From contig QCKW01000005.1 of the NCBI GenBank assembly GCA_003215055.1, positions 1 to 63,560 of the forward strand: DNA of 63,560 nt. The letters run 5' to 3'. The DNA comes from Pelagibacteraceae bacterium AG-410-N23 (lineage in GTDB: Bacteria > Pseudomonadota > Alphaproteobacteria > Pelagibacterales > Pelagibacteraceae). Under the pieces are notes generated by a model. The model made no database searches. It saw only the letters and a program-made list of their open reading frames with translations, and was not told the DNA's origin. The position numbers and the translations under genes were made by a program. This document shows, in pieces, positions 17,790-27,810 of the stretch; within the stretch, counting starts at the first letter, position 1, and each line of letters starts with the position of its first letter.

Positions 17790-18487
17790 TTAAAAAAAAA
17801 GTAAATAAAAAAGATAATATAATAAATTTTCCAACCAAACTATCTTCTATTGAAAAAGAAATAGAAGGAGTTGTGTTTGCTGCAGCTGAACCACTTGATA
17901 TACAAACTATAGAAAACAAAATTTCAAAAAAAATTGATGTAAAAAAGATTTTATTAAAACTTCAGAAAGAATATGCGGAACGTGGTATTAATTTAGTTTG
18001 CATTTCCAATAAATGGTCATTTAGAACTTCTCCTTATTTGTCAAAATTAATGACTCAAGAAAAAACTGTTGAAAAAAAATTATCTAGAGCTGCGATAGAA
18101 ACACTAGCAATAATTGTTTATCATCAACCTGTAACAAGAGCTGAAATTGAAGAAATTAGAGGTGTTGCATTTGGAAATAACACTTTAGAGATTTTGATGG
18201 AATTAAATTGGGTTAAAACCGGAGGACGAAAAAACACTCCTGGCAAACCTATTCAATACGTAACTACTGATGATTTTTTAAGTCATTTCAATTTACAAAA
18301 ATTGTCTGATTTACCTACAGTTGATGAGTTAGGTGCTGCAGGCTTAATTGATAATACCAACATTGATAATTCAATATTTGGAACAGGTAAATTCTATAAA
18401 GAAAAACAAGAGGACAAAAAAGAGGACATTTACTCAAATATTGATGAAATGCTCAGTAGCACTCTTGATAGTGAGGAAGATAAGTAA
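17786..18487 (+). CDS. scpB: Segregation and condensation protein ScpB
   Basis: Winged-helix (KITE) partner of ScpA. 233 residues; characteristic core ALETLAII-type segment (AIETLAIIVYHQPVTRAEIEEIRG) and GNNTLEILMELNWVKTGGRKNTPGKP. The acidic C-terminal tail (about 195-233) is poorly conserved and probably disordered. Overlaps scpA by 4 nt. Confidence 0.95.
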   Translation: MIKKKVNKKDNIINFPTKLSSIEKEIEGVVFAAAEPLDIQTIENKISKKIDVKKILLKLQKEYAERGINLVCISNKWSFRTSPYLSKLMTQEKTVEKKLSRAAIETLAIIVYHQPVTRAEIEEIRGVAFGNNTLEILMELNWVKTGGRKNTPGKPIQYVTTDDFLSHFNLQKLSDLPTVDELGAAGLIDNTNIDNSIFGTGKFYKEKQEDKKEDIYSNIDEMLSSTLDSEEDK

Positions 18488-18533
18488 AAACTCACTTTTA
18501 TTTTTTAAATAAAAAGGGTATAAAGTTAATATT

Positions 18534-18743
18534 ATGATGCCAAGCCTAACACAAATTGCAGTAGTAGTTATTTTAGTTGTCTTATTATTTGGTAGAGGCA
18601 AAATATCAAGTTTGATGGGTGATTTAGCCAAGGGTATCAAAAGTTTTAAAAAAGGAATGGCTTCTGACTCTACTGAAGACTCAGAACCTAAAAATATTTC
18701 CGAAGATAATAAAGACTCCAATAATCCTAACAACAAAGAGTAA
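18534..18743 (+). CDS. tatA: Twin-arginine translocase subunit TatA
   Basis: Pore-forming Tat subunit: one N-terminal helix (about 6-20), FGRGKI hinge, amphipathic helix [17 protein letters not shown], then an acidic Ser/Asn-rich tail. 69 residues. [17 protein letters not shown] matches alphaproteobacterial TatA. First gene of tatABC, 46 nt after scpB. Confidence 0.95.
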   Translation: MMPSLTQIAVVVILVVLLFGRGKISSLMGDLAKGIKSFKKGMASDSTEDSEPKNISEDNKDSNNPNNKE

Positions 18744-18748
18744 ACCAC

Positions 18749-18958
18749 ATGCCTACTATTGGTTGGTTTGAGATTTTAATTGTAGTAACAATTGCTATCA
18801 TTGTTCTTGGGCCAAAAGACTTCCCAATTATGTTAAAAAAAGTAGGTTCATGGATAGGAACAGCAAAGAAACACATCAATAATATTCAAAATGAAGTTTC
18901 AAATATAGATATTGAAGACAATCATATAGAAAAAAAAGAAGACAAAAAAGATGAGTAA
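18749..18958 (+). CDS. tatB: Twin-arginine translocase subunit TatB
   Basis: Receptor subunit of the Tat complex with TatC. N-terminal helix with WFEILIVVTIAIIVLGPKDFPIMLKKVG, the GPKxFP hinge being typical of TatB rather than TatA, and an amphipathic helix. Only 69 residues against 120 or more in many bacteria, so the long cytoplasmic tail is trimmed. Overlaps tatC by 8 nt. Confidence 0.92.
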   Translation: MPTIGWFEILIVVTIAIIVLGPKDFPIMLKKVGSWIGTAKKHINNIQNEVSNIDIEDNHIEKKEDKKDE

Positions 18959-19721
18959 TGATGAAAAAGAGGGTGGCTTCATAAGTCATTTAGCAGAATT
19001 AAGAACAAGATTAATTCATAGCTTTATTTTTTTAATAGTCTTTTTCGTAATATGTTATTTTTTTGCAGAAAATTTATATGGTTTTTTAGTAGAACCTTAT
19101 GCAAAGGCAGTTAAAGATGATGGATCTGACAGGAGATTAATTTTTACTGCTCTCCAAGAAACATTCTTAACTTATTTGAAAGTATCTTTTTTCGCAGCTT
19201 TTTTCGTAACTTGTCCATATATTTTGATGCAAATATGGAAATTTATTGCTCCAGGACTTTATAAACATGAAAAAATTGCAATAATGCCATATCTTGTTTT
19301 AACACCGGTCTTATTTCTTTTAGGTGGAATGTTGGTTTATTATTTAATAATGCCATTAGCTATAAAGTTTTTTTTATCATTTGAAACCTCAGGTTTATCA
19401 ACTAATTTACCAATTCAACTTGAGGCTAAAGTTAATGAATATTTATCTTTAGTAATGAAACTTATCTTTGCTTTTGGTATAAGTTTTCAATTACCAGTAG
19501 TTCTAAGTTTATTAGCAAGAGTAGGTGTGGTTGATTCAGAATTTCTAAAGAAAAGACGAAAATATGTTGTTGTAATAATATTTGCTGCGGCTGCACTTTT
19601 AACACCACCCGATCCAATTACACAAATTGGTTTAGGTATACCTTTATTAATTTTATATGAATTATCAATATTTTCAGTAAAAATTATAGAAAAAAAAAAT
19701 TTAAAAGATTCAGATGCATAA
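18951..19721 (+). CDS. tatC: Twin-arginine translocase subunit TatC
   Basis: Core Tat receptor for folded proteins with twin-arginine signal peptides. 256 residues and six helices. Signature segments are FISHLAELRTRLIHS at the N-terminus, LMQIWKFIAPGLYKHEK in the first cytoplasmic loop, and LTPPDPITQIGLGIPLLILYE. Overlaps tatB and serS by 8 nt each. Confidence 0.97.
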   Translation: MSNDEKEGGFISHLAELRTRLIHSFIFLIVFFVICYFFAENLYGFLVEPYAKAVKDDGSDRRLIFTALQETFLTYLKVSFFAAFFVTCPYILMQIWKFIAPGLYKHEKIAIMPYLVLTPVLFLLGGMLVYYLIMPLAIKFFLSFETSGLSTNLPIQLEAKVNEYLSLVMKLIFAFGISFQLPVVLSLLARVGVVDSEFLKKRRKYVVVIIFAAAALLTPPDPITQIGLGIPLLILYELSIFSVKIIEKKNLKDSDA

Positions 19722-20973
19722 TTTAAAAGAAATTAGAAAAGATTTTGATGCATTTAGGAAGGCACTTGAAAATAGATTTGTTAAAATTGACTTTAAAAAA
19801 TTAGAAAATTTAGACAAACAAAATAGGGAACTCATACAAAAAAAAGAAACATTAGAAAAAGAAAAAAAAGATATTTCTAAATCTAAGGATAAATCTTTAT
19901 TTGAAAAATCAAAAAAAATTTCTATAGCTATTGAAAAAATTACTAAGGAACAGAATGTAGTAAAAAAAAATTTAGAAGAAATTTTATCAACTATTCCAAA
20001 TATACCACATGCTGATGTTCCAAAAGGTCAAAGTGAAAATGACAATGTAGAAGTCAAAAAATTTGGTGAGATACGTCAATTTGATTTTAAACCTAAGTCA
20101 CATTATGATTTAGGAGAAAAACTTGGAATGCTAGATTTTGATTTGGCAACAAAAACTACTGGGTCAAGATTTGTATTTGTAAAAGATAAATTTGCTTTAT
20201 TGGAAAGAGCAATTTCAAATTTTATGCTTGATACTCATATATTAAAAAATGGTTATAAAGAAATTTCACCACCCTTATTAGCCTCTGAGAACTCTATGTA
20301 TGGTACCGGTCAACTTCCTAAATTTGAGAACGACCAATTTGAAATAAAACTTGATGATGGTGCTGAGCGGAAATTTTTGATACCCACAGCTGAAGTCATT
20401 TTAACAAATATTGTTAAAAACAAAATTATTGATCTTTCATCTTTTCCTATGAGGTTTGTTGCTTCAACACCTTGTTTTAGAAAAGAAGCTGGAAGTTATG
20501 GAAAAGATACAAAAGGAATGATTAGACAACATCAATTTTATAAAGTTGAAATGGTTAGTATAGTTGAAGAAAATAAATGCTTAGAAGAATTAGAAAGAAT
20601 GACTGACTGCGCCACTGGAATTTTAGATCTTCTAGAATTACCATATAGAAAAATGATACTTTGCAGTGGAGACATGGGTTTTAGTGCTGAAAAAACTTAT
20701 GATATAGAAGTTTGGCTGCCATCTGAGAATAAATATAGAGAGATTTCATCTTGCTCTTCATGCTCAACATTTCAATCAGTAAGAATGAAAAGTCGTTATA
20801 AGGATAAAAACAACGAGATGAAGTATGCTGGAACTTTAAATGGAAGTGGTTTAGCAGTAGGCAGAACTTTGATAGCAATTTTAGAAAATTATCAGCAAAA
20901 AGATGGTTCAATAACTATTCCAAAAGTTTTAAGACCTTATATGAACAATTTGGAAAAAATTTCACTCAATTAA
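19714..20973 (+). CDS. serS: Seryl-tRNA synthetase
   Basis: Class II synthetase charging tRNA-Ser and the precursor of tRNA-Sec. Long coiled-coil arm (about residues 25-100) for the tRNA-Ser variable arm, then the catalytic core with LIPTAEVILTNIV, motif 2 FRKEAGSYGKDTKGMIRQHQF and motif 3 NGSGLAVGRTLIAILENYQ. 419 residues, full length. Follows tatC as in many alphaproteobacteria; its substrate tRNA-Ser(UGA) is encoded at 36609-36698. Confidence 0.97.
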   Translation: MHNLKEIRKDFDAFRKALENRFVKIDFKKLENLDKQNRELIQKKETLEKEKKDISKSKDKSLFEKSKKISIAIEKITKEQNVVKKNLEEILSTIPNIPHADVPKGQSENDNVEVKKFGEIRQFDFKPKSHYDLGEKLGMLDFDLATKTTGSRFVFVKDKFALLERAISNFMLDTHILKNGYKEISPPLLASENSMYGTGQLPKFENDQFEIKLDDGAERKFLIPTAEVILTNIVKNKIIDLSSFPMRFVASTPCFRKEAGSYGKDTKGMIRQHQFYKVEMVSIVEENKCLEELERMTDCATGILDLLELPYRKMILCSGDMGFSAEKTYDIEVWLPSENKYREISSCSSCSTFQSVRMKSRYKDKNNEMKYAGTLNGSGLAVGRTLIAILENYQQKDGSITIPKVLRPYMNNLEKISLN

Positions 20974-21027
20974 AGTTGTTTTAATTCAACAGATAGTATA
21001 AATATTCTTTTTTAATTAAGGAGTTTT

Positions 21028-21315
21028 ATGGAAAGTGCAGGAATAGGTCAATTTATACCGTTAATTTTAATATTTGTAATTTTTTATTTTTTTCTAATTA
21101 GACCACAACAAAAAAAAGTTAAAGAACACAAAGCTATGGTCGAAGGATTAAAAAAAGGAGATAAAATAGTTACTTCGGGTGGAATAACTGGTGTAATCAC
21201 TAGAGTTATAGATAATGACAAAATTGAAGTAGAGATCGCTGAAAATGTATCAGTAGAAGTAATTAAAGGGACTGGTGTTCAAAGCTTAATGAATCATCAA
21301 GAAGTAAAAAAATAA
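21028..21315 (+). CDS. yajC: Preprotein translocase accessory subunit YajC
   Basis: Small partner of SecDF. One N-terminal helix (about 6-25) ending FLIRPQQKK, followed by the conserved KKGDKIVTSGGITGVITRV-like domain. 95 residues. A clear AAGGAG ribosome binding site precedes the ATG. Begins the yajC-secD-secF operon. Confidence 0.96.
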   Translation: MESAGIGQFIPLILIFVIFYFFLIRPQQKKVKEHKAMVEGLKKGDKIVTSGGITGVITRVIDNDKIEVEIAENVSVEVIKGTGVQSLMNHQEVKK

Positions 21316-21327
21316 TTTTTTAATAAA

Positions 21328-22881
21328 GTGTTACACTTTTCGAAATTAAGAATAATTTTTATTACTTTAATTTCATTATTTTTTGTTTTAATTGCTTCAT
21401 CTAATCTTTTTAAATTTGAAAATAGTTTTTTTAATAAAAAGATTAATCTAGGTTTAGATTTGCAAGGAGGATCGTATCTTTTATTAGAAATTGATAATTC
21501 TCCAGTTATCGAGCAAAAACTTCAAAATTTAACTTTAACTTTAAAGAATTATTTTAAAGAAAAGAATATTCGTCTAAATAATATTAAATTAGTTGAGGAT
21601 AAATTATTTTTTTCAGTACAAGATCAATTCAAACAAGTAGTTTTGGACGAATTTAATGACGAAGCCAGTATCATTAATCCTTACTATCAAAGATTTAAAT
21701 CACATCAATTAGATATAGTTGAAGAAAATAATATTTTTAAGATTAATTTTTCTAGACAAGGGATTATAGAGTTAAAAACATCATCTCAAGATCAGGCTTT
21801 AGAAATTGTAAGAAGAAGAATAGATGAGATTGGTACAAATGAACCCAATATACTTAAACGTGGAAATGATAGAATCTTAGTAGAATTGCCTGGATTGGAT
21901 GACCCTATGAGGATTAAGTCATTATTAGGAAAGACTGCAAATTTAACTTTTAGATTTGTAACAAATTTAAGTGATGACTCATTTGGCTCTGAAAAATTAA
22001 AATATGAAGAAAATGATCAAGAGGAAAATGTAAGTAAAAGAATTATTTTAAGTGGAGACAACCTTTTAGATGCTCAACCAAGAATGAATAGTGAGACAAA
22101 TGAAACAGTTGTTACTTTTACTCTTGATAGAGTAGGAGCAAAAAGATTTGGGAAAGCTACATCAACTGGTATTGGTAAAAAATTAGCTATAGTTTTAGAT
22201 GGTAAAATAATAAGTGCTCCAGTTATAAGAGATACAATAGCTAGTGGATCTGGACAAATTAGTGGTGGTTTCACTTTTCAATCAGCAACTGATTTAGCTT
22301 TATTATTAAGATCAGGTGCTTTGCCAGCTCCGTTAAATATTATTGAGGAAAGAACTGTTGGTCCTGATTTGGGAAAAGATTCTATTGAAGCAGGTATTAT
22401 TGCATTAATAATTGGATTTATTTTAGTAATAGTATTTATATTTACTAAATATAAAATATTCGGTTTGATAACAAATGTTACTTTAATCATAAATCTCTTT
22501 TTCTTAATTGGAATTCTTACAATTTTTGAAGCTACCTTAACATTGCCAGGCATTGCAGGAATAATTTTAACTGTTGGTATGGCTGTTGATGCAAACGTAT
22601 TGATTTTCGAAAGAATAAAAGAAGAATTGAAAAATGAAAAAAATAATTTAATTGCTTTTGACAGTGGTTATATAAAATCTAGAACAGCAATTTTAGATGC
22701 AAATATAACAACATTATTAGCTGCAATTATCTTATTTTTTATGGGATCGGGCCCTATAAAAGGTTTTTCTTTAACTTTAGGTATAGGAATTTTTACTACC
22801 TTATTTTCTGTATATTTTGTCGCCAGATTATTAACTGCTTTATATGTTTCTCGAAATAAAGAGAAAGAAGGTTTGATTTAA
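21328..22881 (+). CDS. secD: Protein translocase subunit SecD
   Basis: Proton-driven subunit that pulls proteins out of SecYEG on the periplasmic side. Starts at GTG 21328; no better ATG fits. N-terminal helix, then GLDLQGGSYLLLEID, a large periplasmic domain (about 60-345) with LVELPGLDD, and six C-terminal helices with GMAVDANVLIFERIKEEL. 517 residues, near the short end of the family. Gap to yajC is 12 nt; secF starts right at the stop. Confidence 0.96.
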   Translation: MLHFSKLRIIFITLISLFFVLIASSNLFKFENSFFNKKINLGLDLQGGSYLLLEIDNSPVIEQKLQNLTLTLKNYFKEKNIRLNNIKLVEDKLFFSVQDQFKQVVLDEFNDEASIINPYYQRFKSHQLDIVEENNIFKINFSRQGIIELKTSSQDQALEIVRRRIDEIGTNEPNILKRGNDRILVELPGLDDPMRIKSLLGKTANLTFRFVTNLSDDSFGSEKLKYEENDQEENVSKRIILSGDNLLDAQPRMNSETNETVVTFTLDRVGAKRFGKATSTGIGKKLAIVLDGKIISAPVIRDTIASGSGQISGGFTFQSATDLALLLRSGALPAPLNIIEERTVGPDLGKDSIEAGIIALIIGFILVIVFIFTKYKIFGLITNVTLIINLFFLIGILTIFEATLTLPGIAGIILTVGMAVDANVLIFERIKEELKNEKNNLIAFDSGYIKSRTAILDANITTLLAAIILFFMGSGPIKGFSLTLGIGIFTTLFSVYFVARLLTALYVSRNKEKEGLI

Positions 22882-23766
22882 ATGATAGCTTTCAATAAAT
22901 ATTATAACCAATTTAATATTCTATCAATTTCATTAGTAATAATTTCTTTAATTTTTTTAACATTTAAAGGATTAAACTTTGGAATAGATTTTAAAGGTGG
23001 GACTCTTATTGAACTAAGAGCCACAGATTCAAAAATTAATGTTTCATCATTAAGAGACAATTTAAATCAAATGAACCTAGGTGATGTTTCTGTTAAAAAC
23101 TTTGGAAATCAAACTGATTTTTTGATTAAATTTGAAAATAATAAAATGAAAAATGTCATTGAAGAAATACGAATTAAGTTAGAACAATCTTTTGGAAATA
23201 ATTTTGATTTCCGTAGAGTTGAAAATGTTGGTCCGAAAGTCAGTGCTGAACTTTTAAGATCAGGTGTTATAGCAATTTCAGTGGCTTTGGCATTAATGTT
23301 AATTTATATCTGGATTAGATTTGAATGGCAATTTAGTCTAGGAGCAATAACTGCTTTATTTCACGACGTTATTGTTACATTAGGATTGTTTTCAATATTA
23401 GGACTTGAAATAAATTTATCTATAATTGCAGCAGTGCTTACTATTGTTGGCTATTCGATGAATGATACAGTTGTAATTTTCGACAGAGTCAGAGAAAATC
23501 TAAGAAAATATGCTGATATAAAGATTTATGAATTAACAAATATTTCCATTAATGAAACATTATCTAGAACTTTAATAACTTCAATCACCACTCTATTAGC
23601 ATTATTATCTATATTCTTTTTTGGAGGTGAAATTTTAAAGGGTTTTTCTTTAGCAATGATTTTTGGAATAATTTTTGGAACATACTCATCAATTTACATT
23701 GCTAATACTGTTCTGGTTAGACTCAAAGTTACACAAAAGACTGTTTTAAGAGATGATAAAAATTAA
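22882..23766 (+). CDS. secF: Protein translocase subunit SecF
   Basis: Partner of SecD in the translocon. 294 residues with NFGIDFKGGTLIELR at the start, a short periplasmic domain, and the helix block with GYSMNDTVVIFDRVREN, which mirrors SecD. Its TAA shares TTAA with the stop of the convergent gene. Confidence 0.97.
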   Translation: MIAFNKYYNQFNILSISLVIISLIFLTFKGLNFGIDFKGGTLIELRATDSKINVSSLRDNLNQMNLGDVSVKNFGNQTDFLIKFENNKMKNVIEEIRIKLEQSFGNNFDFRRVENVGPKVSAELLRSGVIAISVALALMLIYIWIRFEWQFSLGAITALFHDVIVTLGLFSILGLEINLSIIAAVLTIVGYSMNDTVVIFDRVRENLRKYADIKIYELTNISINETLSRTLITSITTLLALLSIFFFGGEILKGFSLAMIFGIIFGTYSSIYIANTVLVRLKVTQKTVLRDDKN

Positions 23767-24365
23767 TAAAGATTTTGAGCAGCTACCATTGATAGCAACA
23801 TTGGTAAAGATAATAATGTATTAGTTCGCGAAAACAACATAGCAGTTTTAGCAGATTTCGCTTTTAATTCTGGATCACACTCAACAATGCCTAATGCTCT
23901 TTTTTGGTTAGGCCATATAACAAACCAAACATTAAATGCCATAACAACTCCTAACCACATTCCAATACCTATAGCAGTATGTTTTGGTATACCAGATCCT
24001 ATACTAAGAGTCATAGCATCGTGAAGATATCCATTTAAACCAGCCAATATTAAACCGGATAAAATCGTAAATGCTGCAGCCCATCTAAAATAAAATAAAG
24101 CAGCTGGAGCTATAACTTTACCTATAGCAGGTTTTTGCTCGTCAGGAATTTTACCCATGTTAGGAATTTGAACAAAATTAAAATACCAAAGTAATCCTAT
24201 CCACATTATTGCTACCACGACATGCACAAATCTAGTTATCCAGCTCCAAAAAGATCTGTCGAAGCTGAATCCATCATTTTGATAAAATAATCCAAGAAAT
24301 ACTATTATTGCAAGTGCTAATGAAGCATGAATTGTCTTGGATAATGATGAAAGTAAATTAGCCAT
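23763..24365 (-). CDS. PuuD-like membrane protein without cytochrome c domain
   Basis: 200 residues with about five membrane helices. The pattern FVHVVVAIMWIGLLWYFNFVQIPNM, with conserved His and a W-W core, plus FYFRWAAAFTILSGLILAG and a GIGMWLGVVMAFNVWFVIWPNQ helix match the N-terminal membrane half of urate hydroxylase PuuD, an antenna-like protein of purine breakdown. The cytochrome c domain that follows in classical PuuD is absent, and no purine genes are nearby. Urate oxidation therefore cannot be assumed; a haem-linked membrane role is possible. Convergent with secF and upstream (same strand) of nothing obvious. Confidence 0.7.
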   Translation of the reverse strand: MANLLSSLSKTIHASLALAIIVFLGLFYQNDGFSFDRSFWSWITRFVHVVVAIMWIGLLWYFNFVQIPNMGKIPDEQKPAIGKVIAPAALFYFRWAAAFTILSGLILAGLNGYLHDAMTLSIGSGIPKHTAIGIGMWLGVVMAFNVWFVIWPNQKRALGIVECDPELKAKSAKTAMLFSRTNTLLSLPMLLSMVAAQNLY

Positions 24366-24406
24366 GGGATTATTATATACTATAAAATATTTTATATAAC
24401 AATTTT

Positions 24407-27262
24407 TTAGTTTAATAGAGATTTTAAAAATTTTCCGGTATAACTCTTATCTATCCTACAAATTTCCTCAGGTTTACCCTCTGCGATGATTTTTCCACCT
24501 TTTACACCACCTTCTGGGCCCATATCCACTATGTAATCTGCTGTTTTTATTACATCTAAGTTATGTTCTATGACTACTACCGTATTACCTAGCGCAACAA
24601 ATGTATGGAGAATTTCTAATAATTTTTTAATGTCATGTTGATGTAAACCTGTCGTTGGTTCATCCAATATATACATCGTCCTACCAGTTGATCTTTTTGA
24701 TAATTCCTTAGCCAGTTTTATTCTTTGTGCCTCACCTCCAGATAGAGTAGTTGCCTGTTGTCCAATTTTTATATACCCAAGGCCAACCTTTTTTAATGTG
24801 AGTAATTTAGTCTTTATATTAGAAATGTTTTCAAAATATTCACATCCCTCATCAACAGTCATATTCAAAACATCTGCAATACTTTTGTCCTTAAATTTTA
24901 TTTCAAGTGTTTCTCTATTATATCTTGTTCCTTTGCACTCATCACATTGAATGTATACGTCTGGAAGAAAATGCATTTCATAAGTTATAACTCCATCACC
25001 CTCACAAGCTTCACATCTTCCACCTTTAACATTAAAAGAAAATCTTCCAGGTTTATATCCTCTAGTCTTAGACTCTGGTAGGTTCGTGAACCAGTCTCTA
25101 ATTGGTCCGAAAGCACCAGTATAAGTAGCTGGATTTGATCTTGGTGTTCTTCCTATTGGTGATTGGTCAATGTCAATTATCTTATCAATCAACTCAGTAC
25201 CTTTAAAATTTTTGAAAGGTTTTGGAATTTTTCTAGATTTATTATTATTTAATGTGAGATTTAAAGCATTGTAAAGTGTTTGTAAAATCAGAGTTGATTT
25301 ACCACTCCCAGATACTCCTGTTACACACGTTAAACTACCAAGAGGAATTTTTAAATTTACATTATCCAAATTATTACCACTAGCTCCAATAATTTCTAAG
25401 AATCTTCCATTCTTTGCAAGTCTTCTTTTAATGGGTACGTTTATTTTAAATTTATTTGATAAATATTTACCAGTGATACTATCTTTATTTTGAGTAATTT
25501 CTTTAATAGGTCCTTGTGCAACTATTTGACCACCATTATTACCTGCTTCAGGGCCAAGATCTATAATATGATCTGCATTTTCCATTGTTTCTGTATCATG
25601 CTCAACCACTATAACTGTGTTACCCAAATCTCTAAGTCTTTTTAATGCATTTATAAGTTTTACGTTATCCTTTTGGTGAAGACCTATTGATGGTTCATCA
25701 AGCACATACAAAACACCGGTTAGACCCGATCCGATTTGTGATGCCAATCTTATACGTTGTGCCTCACCACCAGAAAGAGTTCCAGACTCTCTTGATAAAG
25801 TCAAATAATCTAAACCAACATTAAGTAAAAAATTTAATCTTTCATTTATTTCTTTTAAAATATGTTCTGCAATTTTTATCTGTCTTTTATCAAGACTATT
25901 TTTTAAATTTTCAAACCAAGATGCTGCATCAAGAATTGATTTTTCTGTTACTTCACTGATATGTAATCCATCAATTTTAACGCACAAAGCCTCATCTTTT
26001 AGACGAAATCCATTACATCTTTCACATTTTGTATCTGATTGGTATTGGGCTATTTCTTCTCTTTTCCAGTCACTATCAGTTTCTAAATAACGCCTTTCTA
26101 AATTATTTATAACACCTTCAAAAGTTTTTTTATGAGAGTATTTTTCATAACCATCATCATAAGTAAATTTTATTTCATCTTCATCAGAACCATAAAGAAT
26201 AATATCTTTTATTTTTTTTGGAAGTTTTGACCATTTATCATTAATTGAAAAATTATAATGTTTTGCCAAAGAAGCTAATGTTTGAGCATAATATAATGTT
26301 GTAGTTTTTGCCCAAGGCTCAATTGCACCATCGGCTATACTTTTTTTTTCATTAGGAATAACTAAACTTGGATCGACGTTAAGTTTTACACCAATTCCTT
26401 CACATTCTTCGCAAGCACCAAAAGGACTATTAAAAGAAAATAATCTTGGTTCAATTTCTTCAATTGTAAAACCACTTTCAGGGCACGCAAATTTTGTAGA
26501 AAATATCAATTTCTCTAATTTTCTAAATTTTTTTGGTAACGTTTCATCTTCATATTCAACAAATAATAGCCCATTAGCTAGATTTACTGATGTTTCGATA
26601 CTTTCTGCAAGTCTATTTCCTAGAGAGGAATTTAAAACAATCCTATCAACAAGAATAGAAATATCATGTTTAATTTTTTTGTTTAACTCTGGAACCTTTT
26701 CAATATCATATAAGGTATTGTCAATTTTAATTTTTCTAAAACCTCTCTTTTTATAATTTAAAATTTCTTTTCTATATTCACCTTTACGACCTCTTACAAC
26801 TGGTGCATAAAGGTAAATAGTCGATTTTTTTGGAAGATGTTTTATTTTATCAACTATTTGAGATATAGTTTGAGACTCAATTGGTTTACCTGTAAAAGGA
26901 GAGTAGGGAACACCAGCTCTTGCATAAAGAACCCTCATATAATCATATATTTCAGTTACAGTTGCTACAGTTGATCTTGGGTTTTTTGATGTATTTTTTT
27001 GTTCAATTGATATTGCTGGACTAAGACCTTCAATCAAATCCACATTAGGTTTTTTCATCTTATCTAAAAATTGTCTTGCATAAGCAGACAAACTTTCAAC
27101 ATATCTTCTTTGCCCTTCTGCATAGATGGTGTCAAAAGCTAAAGATGATTTTCCAGAACCTGAAAGACCAGTAATGACTATAAATTTATCTTTTGGTATT
27201 TCACATGAAATATTCTTTAAATTATGCTCTTTAGCTCCCTTAATAACTATCTTTTTAATCAT
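24407..27262 (-). CDS. uvrA: Excinuclease ABC subunit A
   Basis: Damage-recognition ATPase of nucleotide excision repair. 951 residues with two ABC modules: Walker [10 protein letters not shown] near residue 33 and GVSGSGKST in the second half, each with LSGGEAQRI signatures, and the C-terminal zinc module (CEAC ... CDEC) intact. In the first zinc module the second Cys is replaced: Cys260-Pro-Glu-Ser263, with Cys284 and Cys287 present. I recall CPxSGFT variants from other alphaproteobacteria, so this may be a lineage trait. Divergent from ssb, a common alphaproteobacterial pairing. Confidence 0.98.
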   Translation of the reverse strand: MIKKIVIKGAKEHNLKNISCEIPKDKFIVITGLSGSGKSSLAFDTIYAEGQRRYVESLSAYARQFLDKMKKPNVDLIEGLSPAISIEQKNTSKNPRSTVATVTEIYDYMRVLYARAGVPYSPFTGKPIESQTISQIVDKIKHLPKKSTIYLYAPVVRGRKGEYRKEILNYKKRGFRKIKIDNTLYDIEKVPELNKKIKHDISILVDRIVLNSSLGNRLAESIETSVNLANGLLFVEYEDETLPKKFRKLEKLIFSTKFACPESGFTIEEIEPRLFSFNSPFGACEECEGIGVKLNVDPSLVIPNEKKSIADGAIEPWAKTTTLYYAQTLASLAKHYNFSINDKWSKLPKKIKDIILYGSDEDEIKFTYDDGYEKYSHKKTFEGVINNLERRYLETDSDWKREEIAQYQSDTKCERCNGFRLKDEALCVKIDGLHISEVTEKSILDAASWFENLKNSLDKRQIKIAEHILKEINERLNFLLNVGLDYLTLSRESGTLSGGEAQRIRLASQIGSGLTGVLYVLDEPSIGLHQKDNVKLINALKRLRDLGNTVIVVEHDTETMENADHIIDLGPEAGNNGGQIVAQGPIKEITQNKDSITGKYLSNKFKINVPIKRRLAKNGRFLEIIGASGNNLDNVNLKIPLGSLTCVTGVSGSGKSTLILQTLYNALNLTLNNNKSRKIPKPFKNFKGTELIDKIIDIDQSPIGRTPRSNPATYTGAFGPIRDWFTNLPESKTRGYKPGRFSFNVKGGRCEACEGDGVITYEMHFLPDVYIQCDECKGTRYNRETLEIKFKDKSIADVLNMTVDEGCEYFENISNIKTKLLTLKKVGLGYIKIGQQATTLSGGEAQRIKLAKELSKRSTGRTMYILDEPTTGLHQHDIKKLLEILHTFVALGNTVVVIEHNLDVIKTADYIVDMGPEGGVKGGKIIAEGKPEEICRIDKSYTGKFLKSLLN

Positions 27263-27352
27263 AATTTTAGTTGCTTTGACTTAATAAAATTAATATTCAG
27301 AGTATATTGTGATATAATTCTAAAAAACAAATTTAACAAATATTAAAATATT

Positions 27353-27805
27353 ATGGCTGGAAGTTTAAATAAAGTACTTTTAATTGGTCGTTTAGGCGCA
27401 GACCCAGAAATTAAACAAATGGTAAATGGAAAAAGTGTTGCTAGATTAAGTCTTGCTACAAGTCAATCTTGGAAAGATAAAAATACAGGAGAAAAAAAAG
27501 AGAAAACCGAGTGGCACCGTATAGTTGTATTCAACGAGGGTCTTGTAAATGTAGTTCAACAGTATCTTAAAAAAGGTGCCCAAATTTATGTTGAGGGACA
27601 ATTAACAACAAGAAAATGGAAAGACGAGCAATCTGGTCAAGACAAGTATTCTACTGAAATTGTAATTCAGGGCTACAATTCCTCCCTTACTATGCTAGGT
27701 GGTGGTAATTCTGGTGGTGGTATTGCTAATGATACCAATCAATCTTCTAAAAATGATGATATGTCGCAAATATCAAATGACATGGATGATGAAATTCCAT
27801 TTTAA
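27353..27805 (+). CDS. ssb: Single-stranded DNA-binding protein
   Basis: Binds and protects single-stranded DNA. OB-fold at about 1-110 with [15 protein letters not shown] and EWHRIVVF, a short Gly/Asn/Ser linker, and the acidic C-terminal tip DDEIPF that recruits partner proteins. 150 residues, full length. The 90-nt gap to uvrA must hold both promoters; I see no clear SOS box in it. Confidence 0.97.
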   Translation: MAGSLNKVLLIGRLGADPEIKQMVNGKSVARLSLATSQSWKDKNTGEKKEKTEWHRIVVFNEGLVNVVQQYLKKGAQIYVEGQLTTRKWKDEQSGQDKYSTEIVIQGYNSSLTMLGGGNSGGGIANDTNQSSKNDDMSQISNDMDDEIPF

Positions 27806-27810
27806 TTTTT

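Noticed and set aside
27263-27352. LexA/SOS box between uvrA and ssb
   Set aside because: No GTTC-N7-GTTC or similar alphaproteobacterial SOS site could be found there.
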